The translations under genes and the position numbers were made by a program. A DNA stretch of 11,175 nt, from contig JAPUJL010000486.1 of the NCBI GenBank assembly GCA_027296185.1, forward strand, positions 1 through 11,175. The letters are read 5' to 3'. Each line of letters opens with the position of its first letter. Within the stretch, counting starts at the first letter, position 1. The DNA comes from SAR324 cluster bacterium (lineage in GTDB: Bacteria; SAR324; JACQKK01). The notes under the pieces are model-generated. The model saw nothing but the letters and a program-made list of their open reading frames with translations, was not told where the DNA came from and did not search any database. Positions 1 to 6,983 of the stretch are shown in pieces.

Positions 1-1
1 G

Positions 2-46
2 CGTTCGAAAGATGCCCGGCCGGGCGCCGTGATTGAAATCGAGTAA
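2..46 (+). CDS. Possible C-terminal end of an upstream gene (partial)
   Basis: Frame 2 is open from the left edge and would encode the last 14 residues of a protein, ending in AVIEIE, with a TAA stop at 44-46. A GC-rich hairpin follows at once, as expected at the end of a gene. The fragment is far too short to name a family, and an open run of 14 codons can occur by chance. It is listed only because the ending, the stop and the hairpin agree with one another. Confidence 0.3.
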   Translation, partial: RSKDARPGAVIEIE

Positions 47-48
47 CT

Positions 49-76
49 GGAGCCGCGGCCTCCGCGGCCGCGCTCC
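49..76 (+). terminator. GC-rich hairpin after the possible upstream stop codon
   Basis: The 7-base arm GCCGCGG at 52-58 pairs with CCGCGGC at 62-68 across a 3-base loop. Outer bases GGAGC (49-53) and GCTCC (72-76) can also pair in an alternative fold. No T-tract follows, so if this ends transcription it is not a classical intrinsic terminator. Simple GC-rich sequence is the alternative explanation. Confidence 0.3.
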
Positions 77-164
77 CGGGGTGCCTCCCGTCCCCGCCTT
101 GCGCCGTCGCCCCCGCGGCGGGCCGGCGGTTGACCAGCGGCATTCCCATGAACCCCACTTACTG

Positions 165-689
165 ATGAAAACGACGATGATCCGCAACGCTCGCATGGTT
201 TCACTTTCTCGCGCCGCGGCCCGGCTGGCCGCGCTTCTCTTGGCGGTGCCGATCCTCTCGCTCGCCGCGCCCACCGCTGCCGCCGCGGAAGAGGATTCCG
301 ACCGGTACGCCGGGACCTACAAGATCGACGATTGGCGCTCACTGGAAAAGAAAAGCATTTCCCACATGTTCGTCCTGGAGCGCGACGGGCGCTTTCTGCT
401 CGGTGCCCAGTGGTCGGACAAGGAAGAAGACTACTTCTTCGGCAACTGGACCCTGGGCGATGGAAAAATCTCACTCAACGGCATCGGCAAGGTGCGCACC
501 AACCAGGGGGGATGGACGACCCGTTTCGCGCGCACCTACAAGATCGGAGAGAAAGACGGCTGGGTCGAGCTGACGCCCATCCCCGAGAAGAACCGTTACG
601 GTCTGCTGGGTTGGCCCAACGCGTTCGTCATGATCGCGGTGGCCGGATCGGGCACCGAATCGGAAGGCCAGCCGGCCGGTTCCGATTGA
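165..689 (+). CDS. Small exported protein of unknown function
   Basis: This encodes 174 residues from ATG 165. The N-terminus is a typical Sec signal peptide: basic residues (K2, R7, R10, R16, R20), a hydrophobic core around residues 21-34, and an Ala-rich AxA-type cleavage site near residue 41. The mature part, about 133 residues, begins with the acidic EEDSDR. It is rich in alternating aromatic and polar residues (YAGTYKI, YFFGNW, GWTTRFARTYKI), suggesting a small beta-sheet or lipocalin-like fold in the periplasm or outside the cell. I do not recognise a family. The frame is open back to 33, but the earlier stretch is Arg/Pro-rich and would bury the signal peptide, so I start at 165; ATG 177 or 195 would also keep it. 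No clear Shine-Dalgarno precedes any of these starts. Its 3' end converges on tgt. Confidence 0.8.
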   Translation: MKTTMIRNARMVSLSRAAARLAALLLAVPILSLAAPTAAAAEEDSDRYAGTYKIDDWRSLEKKSISHMFVLERDGRFLLGAQWSDKEEDYFFGNWTLGDGKISLNGIGKVRTNQGGWTTRFARTYKIGEKDGWVELTPIPEKNRYGLLGWPNAFVMIAVAGSGTESEGQPAGSD

Positions 690-701
690 TCCGCCATTCG
701 C

Positions 702-787
702 GACCTCACCCCCTCGTTTCCCATCTCCCACGGGAGAGGGGGATGCCCGGCGGCATGGAGCCAGGCGGGAGTGAGGGACCTCACCCC
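702..787. repeat. Nested inverted/direct repeat between convergent genes (CCTCACCCC type)
   Basis: GACCTCACCCC occurs twice, at 702-712 and 777-787. Between the copies lies a hairpin, TCTCCC (724-729) with GGGAGA (732-737). An outer pair is formed by CCTCAC (704-709) and GTGAGG (771-776). This resembles the CCTCACCCC...CTCTCCC..GGGAGAGGGG intergenic repeats scattered through many proteobacterial genomes. It sits between the convergent 3' ends of the exported-protein gene and tgt, and may end transcription from both sides. The right-hand copy contains the tgt stop codon (781-783). Confidence 0.6.
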
Positions 788-1908
788 ACCCGCCGGCGCT
801 TTTTGCCTTCCCGCAAGTAGCGCTCCAAAAACTCCGCTTTGAAGGCGGGAAAGCGATCGCCGCGGATGGCCTGGCGGATGTCCGCCATGAGGTTCATGTA
901 GAACGCAATGTTGTGAATCGTGGCAAGGGTCTGGCCGAAGATCTCGCCAGCGTGAAACAGGTGGTGCAGGTAGGCCCGCGTGTAGTTTTCGCAGGTGTAG
1001 CAGCGGCAGGCGGTATCGGGGGGAAAACGGTCCTTGCGGTAGTCGTTGTTCATCACCCGCAGCCGGCCCACCTGGGTGAATATGACCCCGGTGCGGGCGT
1101 ACTTGGTGGGAATCACGCAGTCGCTCATGTCGATCCCCAGTTCCACCGCCGCGAGGATATCCTCCGGCAGGCCGACGCCCATCAGATAGCGGGGCCGGTC
1201 CTCCGGCAGGTGGGGCACGGTGAACGCCAGCACCTCGCGCATGGTATCGAGTCCCTCGCCCACGCTGAGCCCCCCCACGGCGATCCCGGACAGCTCCAAC
1301 TCGGCGATTCGCTCCGCGCACTCCCGGCGTAAATCCGGGTAGGTGCTGCCCTGGACGATGCCGAACAGCGCCTGCTCCGGGTTGGTCCAGGATTCCCGGC
1401 ACCGTCGCGCCCAGTCCACGGTGCGTTCCATGGCGGTCTTGGCGGCTTCGTAGGGGGCGGGATAGGAGACGCACTCGTCGAAGGCCATCATGACGTCGGC
1501 ACCCAGCTTCTGCTGAATGGCGATCGCCTTCTCGGGCGTGAGTTCCACGGGTTGCCCCCCTTTCTCCATGCGGAAGCGCACCCCAGCGTCGTCCACCTGC
1601 ACGTTGGGCAGGGAGAACACCTGATACCCGCCGCTGTCGGTGATGATCGGGTGGGGCCAGTTCATGAAGCGGTGCAGCCCGCCCTGAGCCGCGACGATCT
1701 CCTCCCCTGGCCGGAGGTGGAGGTGATAGGCGTTGGCCAGCAGGATGCGGGCGCCGGACTCGGCCACCTGCTCCGGCGTAGCGGATTTCACCGTGGCCTG
1801 CGTGCCCACCGGCATGAAGGTGGGGGTTTCCACGTCGCCCCGTGGGGTGGAGAGCAGCCCCAGGCGCGCGGCGCAACCCGCATCGGTTTTCAGCAGTTCG
1901 AATTGCAC
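781..1908 (-). CDS. tgt: Queuine/preQ1 tRNA-ribosyltransferase (tRNA-guanine transglycosylase)
   Basis: Tgt replaces guanine-34 of GUN-anticodon tRNAs (Asp, Asn, His, Tyr) with preQ1, the committed step of queuosine modification in the cytoplasm. The 375 residues match the bacterial family in length. Visible landmarks are FMPVGT (31-36), TDSGGYQVFSL with the general acid D91, FDEC (143-146), GIVQG (183-187), the presumed nucleophile D263 in SDCVIPT, and the zinc site C301-x-C303-x2-C306 with H332. The D263 to C301 spacing of 38 equals that of the Zymomonas enzyme (280 to 318). The start codon is GTG, and residues 2-5 (QFEL) fit the usual N-terminus; no strong Shine-Dalgarno is visible. The nucleophile region reads PTKYARTG rather than the PTRNARNG of E. 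coli-type enzymes. It lies 45 nt after the zinc-ribbon gene and away from queA, yajC and secDF, so the locus is not the usual one. Confidence 0.97.
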   Translation of the reverse strand: MQFELLKTDAGCAARLGLLSTPRGDVETPTFMPVGTQATVKSATPEQVAESGARILLANAYHLHLRPGEEIVAAQGGLHRFMNWPHPIITDSGGYQVFSLPNVQVDDAGVRFRMEKGGQPVELTPEKAIAIQQKLGADVMMAFDECVSYPAPYEAAKTAMERTVDWARRCRESWTNPEQALFGIVQGSTYPDLRRECAERIAELELSGIAVGGLSVGEGLDTMREVLAFTVPHLPEDRPRYLMGVGLPEDILAAVELGIDMSDCVIPTKYARTGVIFTQVGRLRVMNNDYRKDRFPPDTACRCYTCENYTRAYLHHLFHAGEIFGQTLATIHNIAFYMNLMADIRQAIRGDRFPAFKAEFLERYLREGKKRRRVG

Positions 1909-1953
1909 GGGGATCGCCGAGGCGGGAGGGTACCGGGTAAACGGCCGGCGCCA

Positions 1954-2475
1954 CTACGGTTCGTCCTTGTCCTCGAATCGTTTGGCGGGGTCGTGGAGGG
2001 CCTGCGACACCAGCAGCCCCAAAGCGTCCATCTCGGCCACGGGCAGCCGCTTGAGCACCCCGTCGTCGATGGGATAGGGCTCGGCGGGCTGGCCGGCGAT
2101 GGATTCCAGGCGGCGCCGGTATTCCAGGTAGCGCTGCCGCTGCTGATCCAGGTACTCCGACAGGGCGTCGATGCGCCGCAAATTGATTTCCGCGACCGTC
2201 GCCTCGGCCCGCGCATCGATCTCCACGGCGGCTTCCCGCACCACCGCGCCGCACTTGTGGCGGCGGCCGCCGGGGACTTCGATCTCGCTGTATTCAAGGG
2301 TGTCACAGGCCGGGCAGTGGAGCCAGATCAGTTTGCCGGGGAGCGGACCCGCCGCCTCCGCCTGCTTCGAATCGGGGGTGGCCTCGCCGTCTCCGGCAGG
2401 GCCGGGTTCCGCCCGTTCGGATCGACGCCGCACCCGGCGGGCCTCCAATGAGATGACGTTGTCGTCGTCGGCCAT
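1954..2475 (-). CDS. Hypothetical zinc-ribbon-like protein upstream of tgt
   Basis: This encodes 173 residues from ATG 2475. Residues 1-48 are charged and low in hydrophobicity, probably disordered. A likely metal site follows: H53-C54-x2-C57, then H73-x-C75, resembling a treble-clef or rubredoxin-like knuckle with one Cys replaced. Residues 80-126 are rich in Glu, Arg, Ala and Leu and could form a long helix or coiled coil. The acidic tail ends in EDKDEP. There is no signal peptide or membrane segment, so it is probably cytoplasmic. I do not recognise the family. The stop is 45 nt before the GTG of tgt on the same strand, which suggests co-transcription; a role in nucleic-acid or tRNA handling would be inference from position and zinc site only. 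A weak GCGGA lies upstream of the ATG. Confidence 0.75.
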   Translation of the reverse strand: MADDDNVISLEARRVRRRSERAEPGPAGDGEATPDSKQAEAAGPLPGKLIWLHCPACDTLEYSEIEVPGGRRHKCGAVVREAAVEIDARAEATVAEINLRRIDALSEYLDQQRQRYLEYRRRLESIAGQPAEPYPIDDGVLKRLPVAEMDALGLLVSQALHDPAKRFEDKDEP

Positions 2476-2500
2476 GGTTTCCGCTGAAATGCGCGCGGCG

Positions 2501-2523
2501 GTCAGTAGAGCGGCCAGTAGAGC
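2501..2523. repeat. Two-copy 12-bp tandem repeat
   Basis: CAGTAGAGC occurs at 2503-2511 and again at 2515-2523 with period 12; the full unit is GGYCAGTAGAGC. It lies 26 bp upstream of the ATG of the zinc-ribbon gene, within the divergent region. It could be a tandem operator or just a small local duplication. Confidence 0.5.
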
Positions 2524-2597
2524 CGCCGGCAGGGCCTCCCGCGCCGCGTGAAGGAAAAGCGGACGGCCGCCATCGCGGGGGACGCCGCCGGTCCCGA

Positions 2598-2653
2598 TTG
2601 CATCTCGGCCGCGAGTCCGCTATGTCTTAGGGTATCCCTTCCAAGGAAGGAAT
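2598..2653 (+). promoter_or_regulatory. Dyad and weak promoter candidate upstream of the STAND gene
   Basis: An inverted repeat, CCTTCC (2637-2642) AA GGAAGG (2645-2650), extends to 9-base arms with one mismatch (2634-2653). Just upstream, TTGCAT (2598-2603) and TATGTC (2621-2626) are 17 bp apart, but the -10 match is poor. If this is the promoter, the dyad would cover the transcription start, the usual place for a repressor site. The region is divergent, so the dyad could equally serve the zinc-ribbon/tgt operon. The dyad is seen directly; its function is inferred. Confidence 0.3.
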
Positions 2654-2741
2654 CCGCCCACCTCGGGCCGAGCCGCCCCCGCCTGACGGGGAATGGCGCG
2701 CCGGGAGGCGGCGGGGTTTACACCCGTGGGAATACCAGTTG

Positions 2742-5700
2742 ATGGCCAATCTCGTCAAACTCTACGGCGACAAGGCCGAGCTTCCTCACCTTTCCCTGCG
2801 CTATCCGGTCGCGCCGCCCGAAGGCGCATTACTTCGTGCGCTGGAGGCCTACCGGGATCTGAAGCTGGACTTTCGCGCCCAGTCGCGGCCCCTCGGCCAG
2901 CGGCGGGAGGTGACGCGGTTTCTGCGGCAGTTCGGGACCTTGCTCCACCGCACGCTGTTTCCAGGGGACACGGCGCTACGGCTCGCGGCGGGGCGGCCGC
3001 TGCTGCTGGCCACCGACCGCCGGTGGGGCGCCTACCCCTGGGAGCTCCTCCACGACGGGGAGCGCTGGCTGGCCTTGCAGCAGGGCGTGGTGCGCTGGTA
3101 TCCCGAGGCCGGGCCGGAAGCCCGGCAGGCATCCGCTGCCCGTGGCGCCCCGCGCATCCTGGCCGTGACCGCCCAGCCCCTGCCCCGCACCCCGGGGGAA
3201 TGGCTGACCACTCGCTACGAGGCCCTGGGCAGCCGGTTCGTTTCGGTGGTGGCGGATGCTCTCGACACCCCCTACGGAGGCAAGCGCGACCCTGCCGGCC
3301 GGGTGTTGGAGCACGCCGGCCTGGCGGAATTCGAGGAGAACCTGGGCGAACCCTGGGATATCCTGCTGTGGTCGGGCTACGCCTCCGGGGAGGAATGGCT
3401 CTTCGAGACTCCCTCGCTCGATGCGGAGTCCGCGCCCGCGGCCCGTATCGCCGAAGGCCTGCGCCGGGCGGTGGGGCAAGGCCTTTCCGTGTTGGTGCTC
3501 AACGATTCCCTGGGCCTCACCGACTCGGGAGCCGCCACGGAACAGGCCGGCCGCTGGCTGGGCACCGGACTGCCGTGGCTGATCCGCGTGGAGGGGCTGG
3601 AGGCGCGGATCCGCGAGCAGGATTATCTGCGCACCCTGGCGCGCCACATGGGCCAGGGGCTCTCCCCCTTCGAAAGCCACCTGTCGGCGGTGCGCCGGCT
3701 GCACCGCCGGTTCGAAGAGGGGTGGGACTGGAGCTACTTCCGACTGCACGCCGGCCGCCAAGCGCCCACCATCGGCGCGGCGCCCGCGCGGCCCACCCGC
3801 GCGCCGGAGGTGCCCCGGCCGCTCGGGCACCCGGCGTTCCGCCTCCGGCGTGGCGCCCCATCGGGGCGCGGCGCGCCACCCGCGCCTCCTTCTGCCGCGC
3901 CGCCGGTGTTCCGCCCCCGCCGCCGGGTTTTTGCGCGGCATGAGGAGCTGCGGGCCCTGGCGCGGGGCCTCGTTCCGCCGCAGCAGCCCAGCTCCCCGTT
4001 CGTGTTCCTCACCGGCGGCCCGGGCAGCGGCAAGACCGTGCTCGCCATCGATATCGCCAACCGCCTGCACCGGCAGTTCGACGAGGTCATCTACCTGAAC
4101 GGGCGCGGCGTGCTGCCCGAAACGGTGGCCCCGGCGGATACCATCGCCACGCCCGGAACGGGCCTGGGCGGGGCGGGACGGCTGCTCGAGGCCCTCGCCG
4201 GTTACCTGGGGCCCGATCCGGCGGAAGATGGAGGCGGCGCTCCCGCGCCTTGGCCGCCGGCGCTGAAGGAGCGCCTGGAGGACGGCCGGCGCCGCCTGAT
4301 CGTGCTCGATGGGCTGGACGGCAGCCCGGGTTACGACGAGCTGTTGCCACTGCTGCAGGGCCTGCCGCCGGCCTGCCGCGTGCTGTTGGCCAGCCGGAGC
4401 AGGGCGCCGTTGCTGCCGGGCTTCCGGGTGGATTTGGAGCCGCTGGAGCCCGCGGCCCTGGCGGAGATCTACGGTGAGGAACTGGAGCACCGGCTTCAGG
4501 CTCATCCCCTGGGAGACCGGCTGATGGCCATTTGCCGGAGCGACCTGCTACTGGCCCGGCTTCTGCGGCGCTTGCCCCACTGGCCCGGCAGCGGCGACGT
4601 CGCCGCCGCCATCGACGGAGATGACGGCGGAGGAGTAGGCGCGTCCCGCACGACGCCGGCGCTGCTCGAGTTGATTGCGGCCCAGGCGCTCGAGGCTCTG
4701 AGCGATCCGCCGCGGCGAGTGTTGGCGGCGTTGCTGTCGCTCACGGGGATGGTGCACCGGGAGACCCTCGCCCGCACCGCCGGCATCGAGGGCCGGCCTC
4801 TGCAGCAGGCCTTGACCGAATTGCAGTGGTTCGGGCTGACTGACGCCCACGGCGGAGAGCGCTACTACTCCCTGCATCGCCGCCTGCAGCGGGCCCTGGG
4901 GGCGAGGGTGGTCACCCGTGCTGTGTACCAGGAGCTCGCGCCGCGGCTGGTGGCGGCCTACCGCTCCTACCTGGCGGGCGTGGGCGAGGCGCTCTCCCGG
5001 GCTCCGCGGTCTTCCGCCTGGTACGCCGGCGAACGGGCGCTCGCGTGGCGCGCCACATGGCGGGACCGCCGCAACGGGGCCGAGCCAGGCGACCTGCACC
5101 GGCTGGGCGTCGAGCGCATCAATCTGGCCGAACTGGGCACCATGCTCGCCGAGGAGTCCGATCTGGCCGGTCTGACCCGAATCGTGGACGAGGCGAGGCC
5201 GCTTGCCGAACTGCCCTGGCTGGCCGAGCTCAGCACGAGCCTGGGCGCCAATCTCCTGGCCGTCGGACGCCGGCACGGCGACGAGGTGGCGCAGGCTCGG
5301 GCACTCAACCGCATCGGCGCCGCATCCCTCGCCACGGGCGACGCCCAGGGCGCGGTGCCCCCGCTGGTACGGGCGCTGGAGCGGATCAGCCATCATCGAG
5401 GCTGGGACACGCTCTCCGAGACCTATCTGCTGCTCAGCCGCTGCTACCAGCAACTCGATCGGCTCGACCCCGCCGAGAACCTGCTCAATTCGGCGATCGA
5501 GCTGGGCTATCAACTGGGCGACGGCAATCTGCTCGTCGCGGCGCTGGACTCCCTGGCGCTGATATGGAGGCGGCGGAGCACGCACCAGGAACAAGCCGGG
5601 CAGGTGTTGCCCCGTGCCGTGGCGTTCCTCGAGAGCCGGCAGCAGCGGCACCAGGCGGCCCGGGTGCGCCGGCTACTGGCCGATTGCCGGGCCGAAGAGC

Positions 5701-6137
5701 GGGACCCGGAGGAGACCGAGGAGGATTACCGGGAGACCGTCCGCGCCTTTCTCGACGCCGGTGACCGGCGCGAGGCCGGGCTCACCCGCCTGAGCCTCGC
5801 CGAATGCCTGCTCCGGGGCGCCCGGCCCGGCCTGGCGTTGCGCGAGGTGCGCGAGGCCGAGGCCCTGCTGGACGACGCCGGAGCGCCCGAGCCCGAACGG
5901 CAAGGGCGCACTTTGGGCCTGATCGCTCAATGGCACGAGGCCCACGGCCGGCCCGAGGAAGCGCTGGAGGGCTACCTGCGGTTACGCTCCCTCTGGGAAC
6001 GGGTGGGCGATCGGGAAGGGGTGATCGGCGTGCTGGACAGCCTGGGCGGCCTCTATTTCCAGCTGGGCCAACAGGAGCAGTCCACCCGCTGCTACGAGGA
6101 ACGCCTGCTGCTGCAGGCGGAAGCGCCCCATCGCTAG
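2742..6137 (+). CDS. STAND-type NTPase with degenerate N-terminal CHAT-like domain and TPR-like tail
   Basis: This encodes 1131 residues. Residues 1-335 look like a CHAT (caspase-like peptidase) domain: the PWELLHDG signature at 99-106, a core strand RILAVTAQP, then WDILLWSGYASGE (205-217) and LVLNDS (251-256). Family members have GHG and NAC(R/N) in the last two motifs; here Tyr213 and Ser256 occupy the expected His and Cys places, so protease activity is probably lost. Residues 340-392 are a Pro/Arg/Ala linker. The NTPase has Walker A GGPGSGKT (425-432), Walker B LIVLDGLDG (519-527) and an NB-ARC-like sensor VLLASRSR (547-554). Residues 637-720 resemble a winged helix. From about 846 to the end, helical repeats of TPR type follow. 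STAND proteins switch on by nucleotide-dependent oligomerisation after the repeats bind a ligand, so a cytoplasmic sensor or scaffold is likely. I prefer ATG 2742 to the adjacent TTG 2739; GGGA ends 10 nt upstream. It appears monocistronic. Confidence 0.9.
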   Translation: MANLVKLYGDKAELPHLSLRYPVAPPEGALLRALEAYRDLKLDFRAQSRPLGQRREVTRFLRQFGTLLHRTLFPGDTALRLAAGRPLLLATDRRWGAYPWELLHDGERWLALQQGVVRWYPEAGPEARQASAARGAPRILAVTAQPLPRTPGEWLTTRYEALGSRFVSVVADALDTPYGGKRDPAGRVLEHAGLAEFEENLGEPWDILLWSGYASGEEWLFETPSLDAESAPAARIAEGLRRAVGQGLSVLVLNDSLGLTDSGAATEQAGRWLGTGLPWLIRVEGLEARIREQDYLRTLARHMGQGLSPFESHLSAVRRLHRRFEEGWDWSYFRLHAGRQAPTIGAAPARPTRAPEVPRPLGHPAFRLRRGAPSGRGAPPAPPSAAPPVFRPRRRVFARHEELRALARGLVPPQQPSSPFVFLTGGPGSGKTVLAIDIANRLHRQFDEVIYLNGRGVLPETVAPADTIATPGTGLGGAGRLLEALAGYLGPDPAEDGGGAPAPWPPALKERLEDGRRRLIVLDGLDGSPGYDELLPLLQGLPPACRVLLASRSRAPLLPGFRVDLEPLEPAALAEIYGEELEHRLQAHPLGDRLMAICRSDLLLARLLRRLPHWPGSGDVAAAIDGDDGGGVGASRTTPALLELIAAQALEALSDPPRRVLAALLSLTGMVHRETLARTAGIEGRPLQQALTELQWFGLTDAHGGERYYSLHRRLQRALGARVVTRAVYQELAPRLVAAYRSYLAGVGEALSRAPRSSAWYAGERALAWRATWRDRRNGAEPGDLHRLGVERINLAELGTMLAEESDLAGLTRIVDEARPLAELPWLAELSTSLGANLLAVGRRHGDEVAQARALNRIGAASLATGDAQGAVPPLVRALERISHHRGWDTLSETYLLLSRCYQQLDRLDPAENLLNSAIELGYQLGDGNLLVAALDSLALIWRRRSTHQEQAGQVLPRAVAFLESRQQRHQAARVRRLLADCRAEERDPEETEEDYRETVRAFLDAGDRREAGLTRLSLAECLLRGARPGLALREVREAEALLDDAGAPEPERQGRTLGLIAQWHEAHGRPEEALEGYLRLRSLWERVGDREGVIGVLDSLGGLYFQLGQQEQSTRCYEERLLLQAEAPHR

Positions 6138-6166
6138 ACGCCACCGATCCGTCCCCTGCCGGGCGA

Positions 6167-6206
6167 CCGGCCCCGGACCGTCGATTCCGGCACGCCGGGG
6201 AACCGG
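6167..6206. terminator. Hairpin between convergent genes
   Basis: CCCCGG (6171-6176) pairs with CCGGGG (6195-6200). CCGG on each outer flank (6167-6170 and 6203-6206) can extend the stem past a 2-base bulge. It lies 30 bp after the STAND gene stop and 26 bp past the stop of the convergent membrane-protein gene. There is no T-tract on either strand, so its role as a terminator is uncertain. Confidence 0.35.
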
Positions 6207-6231
6207 CAAGCTCCGTGGCGGCCGACAGGGC

Positions 6232-6492
6232 CTAGAACATAATTTGGATCCAGCGGGTGAAGCCCGCAAGAAACATCGAGAAGAAGATCATCGTCCCCAC
6301 ATAGCCGAGGAACAAATCCCCTTCGCCCCGCCGCACTCCGAACAGGATCGTCTTGATGGAAAACTCGTCCTGGGACGCGGGGGATCCGGCACCGGAATCG
6401 GAGCGTCGCGATTCGCGGTAAAACACCATCAACCCCCCGACGGTGCCCGCGAGCACCAACCACAGCATCCAGGTGTCGGCGAGAAAGCCCAT
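6232..6492 (-). CDS. Small two-helix membrane protein of unknown function
   Basis: This encodes 86 residues. Two hydrophobic segments are clear: one about residues 7-25 (WMLWLVLAGTVGGLMVFY) and one about 58-80 (LFLGYVGTMIFFSMFLAGF). A polar loop between them, with RESRRSDSG and DEFSIKT, probably faces the cytoplasm because it is rich in Arg near the first helix. The frame is open upstream, but ATG 6492 is chosen because AAGAGA lies 7 nt before it and because this start falls 4 nt after the stop of the preceding gene on the same strand. The two genes therefore look translationally linked. I do not recognise a family; holin-like, transporter-accessory or complex-assembly roles are all possible and none is supported by a motif. 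Confidence 0.75.
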   Translation of the reverse strand: MGFLADTWMLWLVLAGTVGGLMVFYRESRRSDSGAGSPASQDEFSIKTILFGVRRGEGDLFLGYVGTMIFFSMFLAGFTRWIQIMF

Positions 6493-6496
6493 GGCC

Positions 6497-6730
6497 TCAT
6501 CTCTTGGAGCGGGAGGCGCCCATCTGAGGGCGCCCCTTGGGTGTCGGGCGGGGCGGTTCCAGCAATTTCTCCACCTTGCCCGTGTTGATGTGCCGCAAAA
6601 ACACACCGGATTGTTTTTCCTGGAACTGCGCTTGATCGATCTTCAAATAGGGGTACATCGTCTCGATCTTGCCTCGGGCTCCCTCGGAAAGGGCGTCGTA
6701 ATTGGTCCATTTGCTGGGGTCCAGACTCAT
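6497..6730 (-). CDS. Small hypothetical protein, first gene of a bicistron
   Basis: This encodes 77 residues from ATG 6730. There is no signal peptide or membrane segment. The middle is mixed polar and hydrophobic (ALSEGARGKIETMYPYLKI, residues 13-31). The last 20 residues are basic and Pro-rich, ending in RSKR, and may contact nucleic acid or the acidic face of a membrane partner. The frame is open further upstream to 6895, but that part is atypical in composition, and a sigma70-like promoter lies across its start, so the shorter form is preferred. AGG in CAGGTAACC provides a modest Shine-Dalgarno. The membrane-protein gene begins 4 nt after its stop, so the two products probably work together. 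No family is recognised. Confidence 0.7.
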   Translation of the reverse strand: MSLDPSKWTNYDALSEGARGKIETMYPYLKIDQAQFQEKQSGVFLRHINTGKVEKLLEPPRPTPKGRPQMGASRSKR

Positions 6731-6893
6731 GATTCGGTTACCTGACGAAGAGTGGGTGACTGCCTGCGAAATCTTCCAGGAAGCGCCGACTTCCGAGGCG
6801 CAGCGCCCGCAAGGGCTGGGCGCGATGGAGATTGCTGCGGGAAAAAACGGCGTGTGTAGCGGATACGACTGACGAACCATCCCGCCGGATTCC

Positions 6894-6923
6894 ATTCTAC
6901 GGTCACGATCGACGCTCCGTCAA
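6894..6923 (-). promoter_or_regulatory. Sigma70-type promoter for the two small genes
   Basis: On the minus strand, TTGACG (6923-6918) is followed after 18 bp by TAGAAT (6899-6894). Each hexamer matches the consensus at 5 of 6 positions. Transcription would start near 6887 and give a leader of about 155 nt before ATG 6730. It is back-to-back with the tRNA promoter on the other strand. Confidence 0.6.
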
Positions 6924-6983
6924 CAAGACTCCGCTACCCCGGGCGGGATCTCCAGCCCAATTGCCCGCGGGCGTTCCCGCCGC

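Noticed and set aside
596..2254. A 552-codon minus-strand frame overlapping tgt.
   Set aside because: It is an out-of-frame reading of tgt and its neighbour, rich in Arg, Gly and Pro, with no motif. GC-rich genes commonly give such long shadow frames.
2976..4505. A 509-codon antisense frame within the STAND gene.
   Set aside because: The plus-strand frame contains the PWELL, Walker A and Walker B motifs; the antisense has low-complexity Arg/Gly/Gln composition and no motif.
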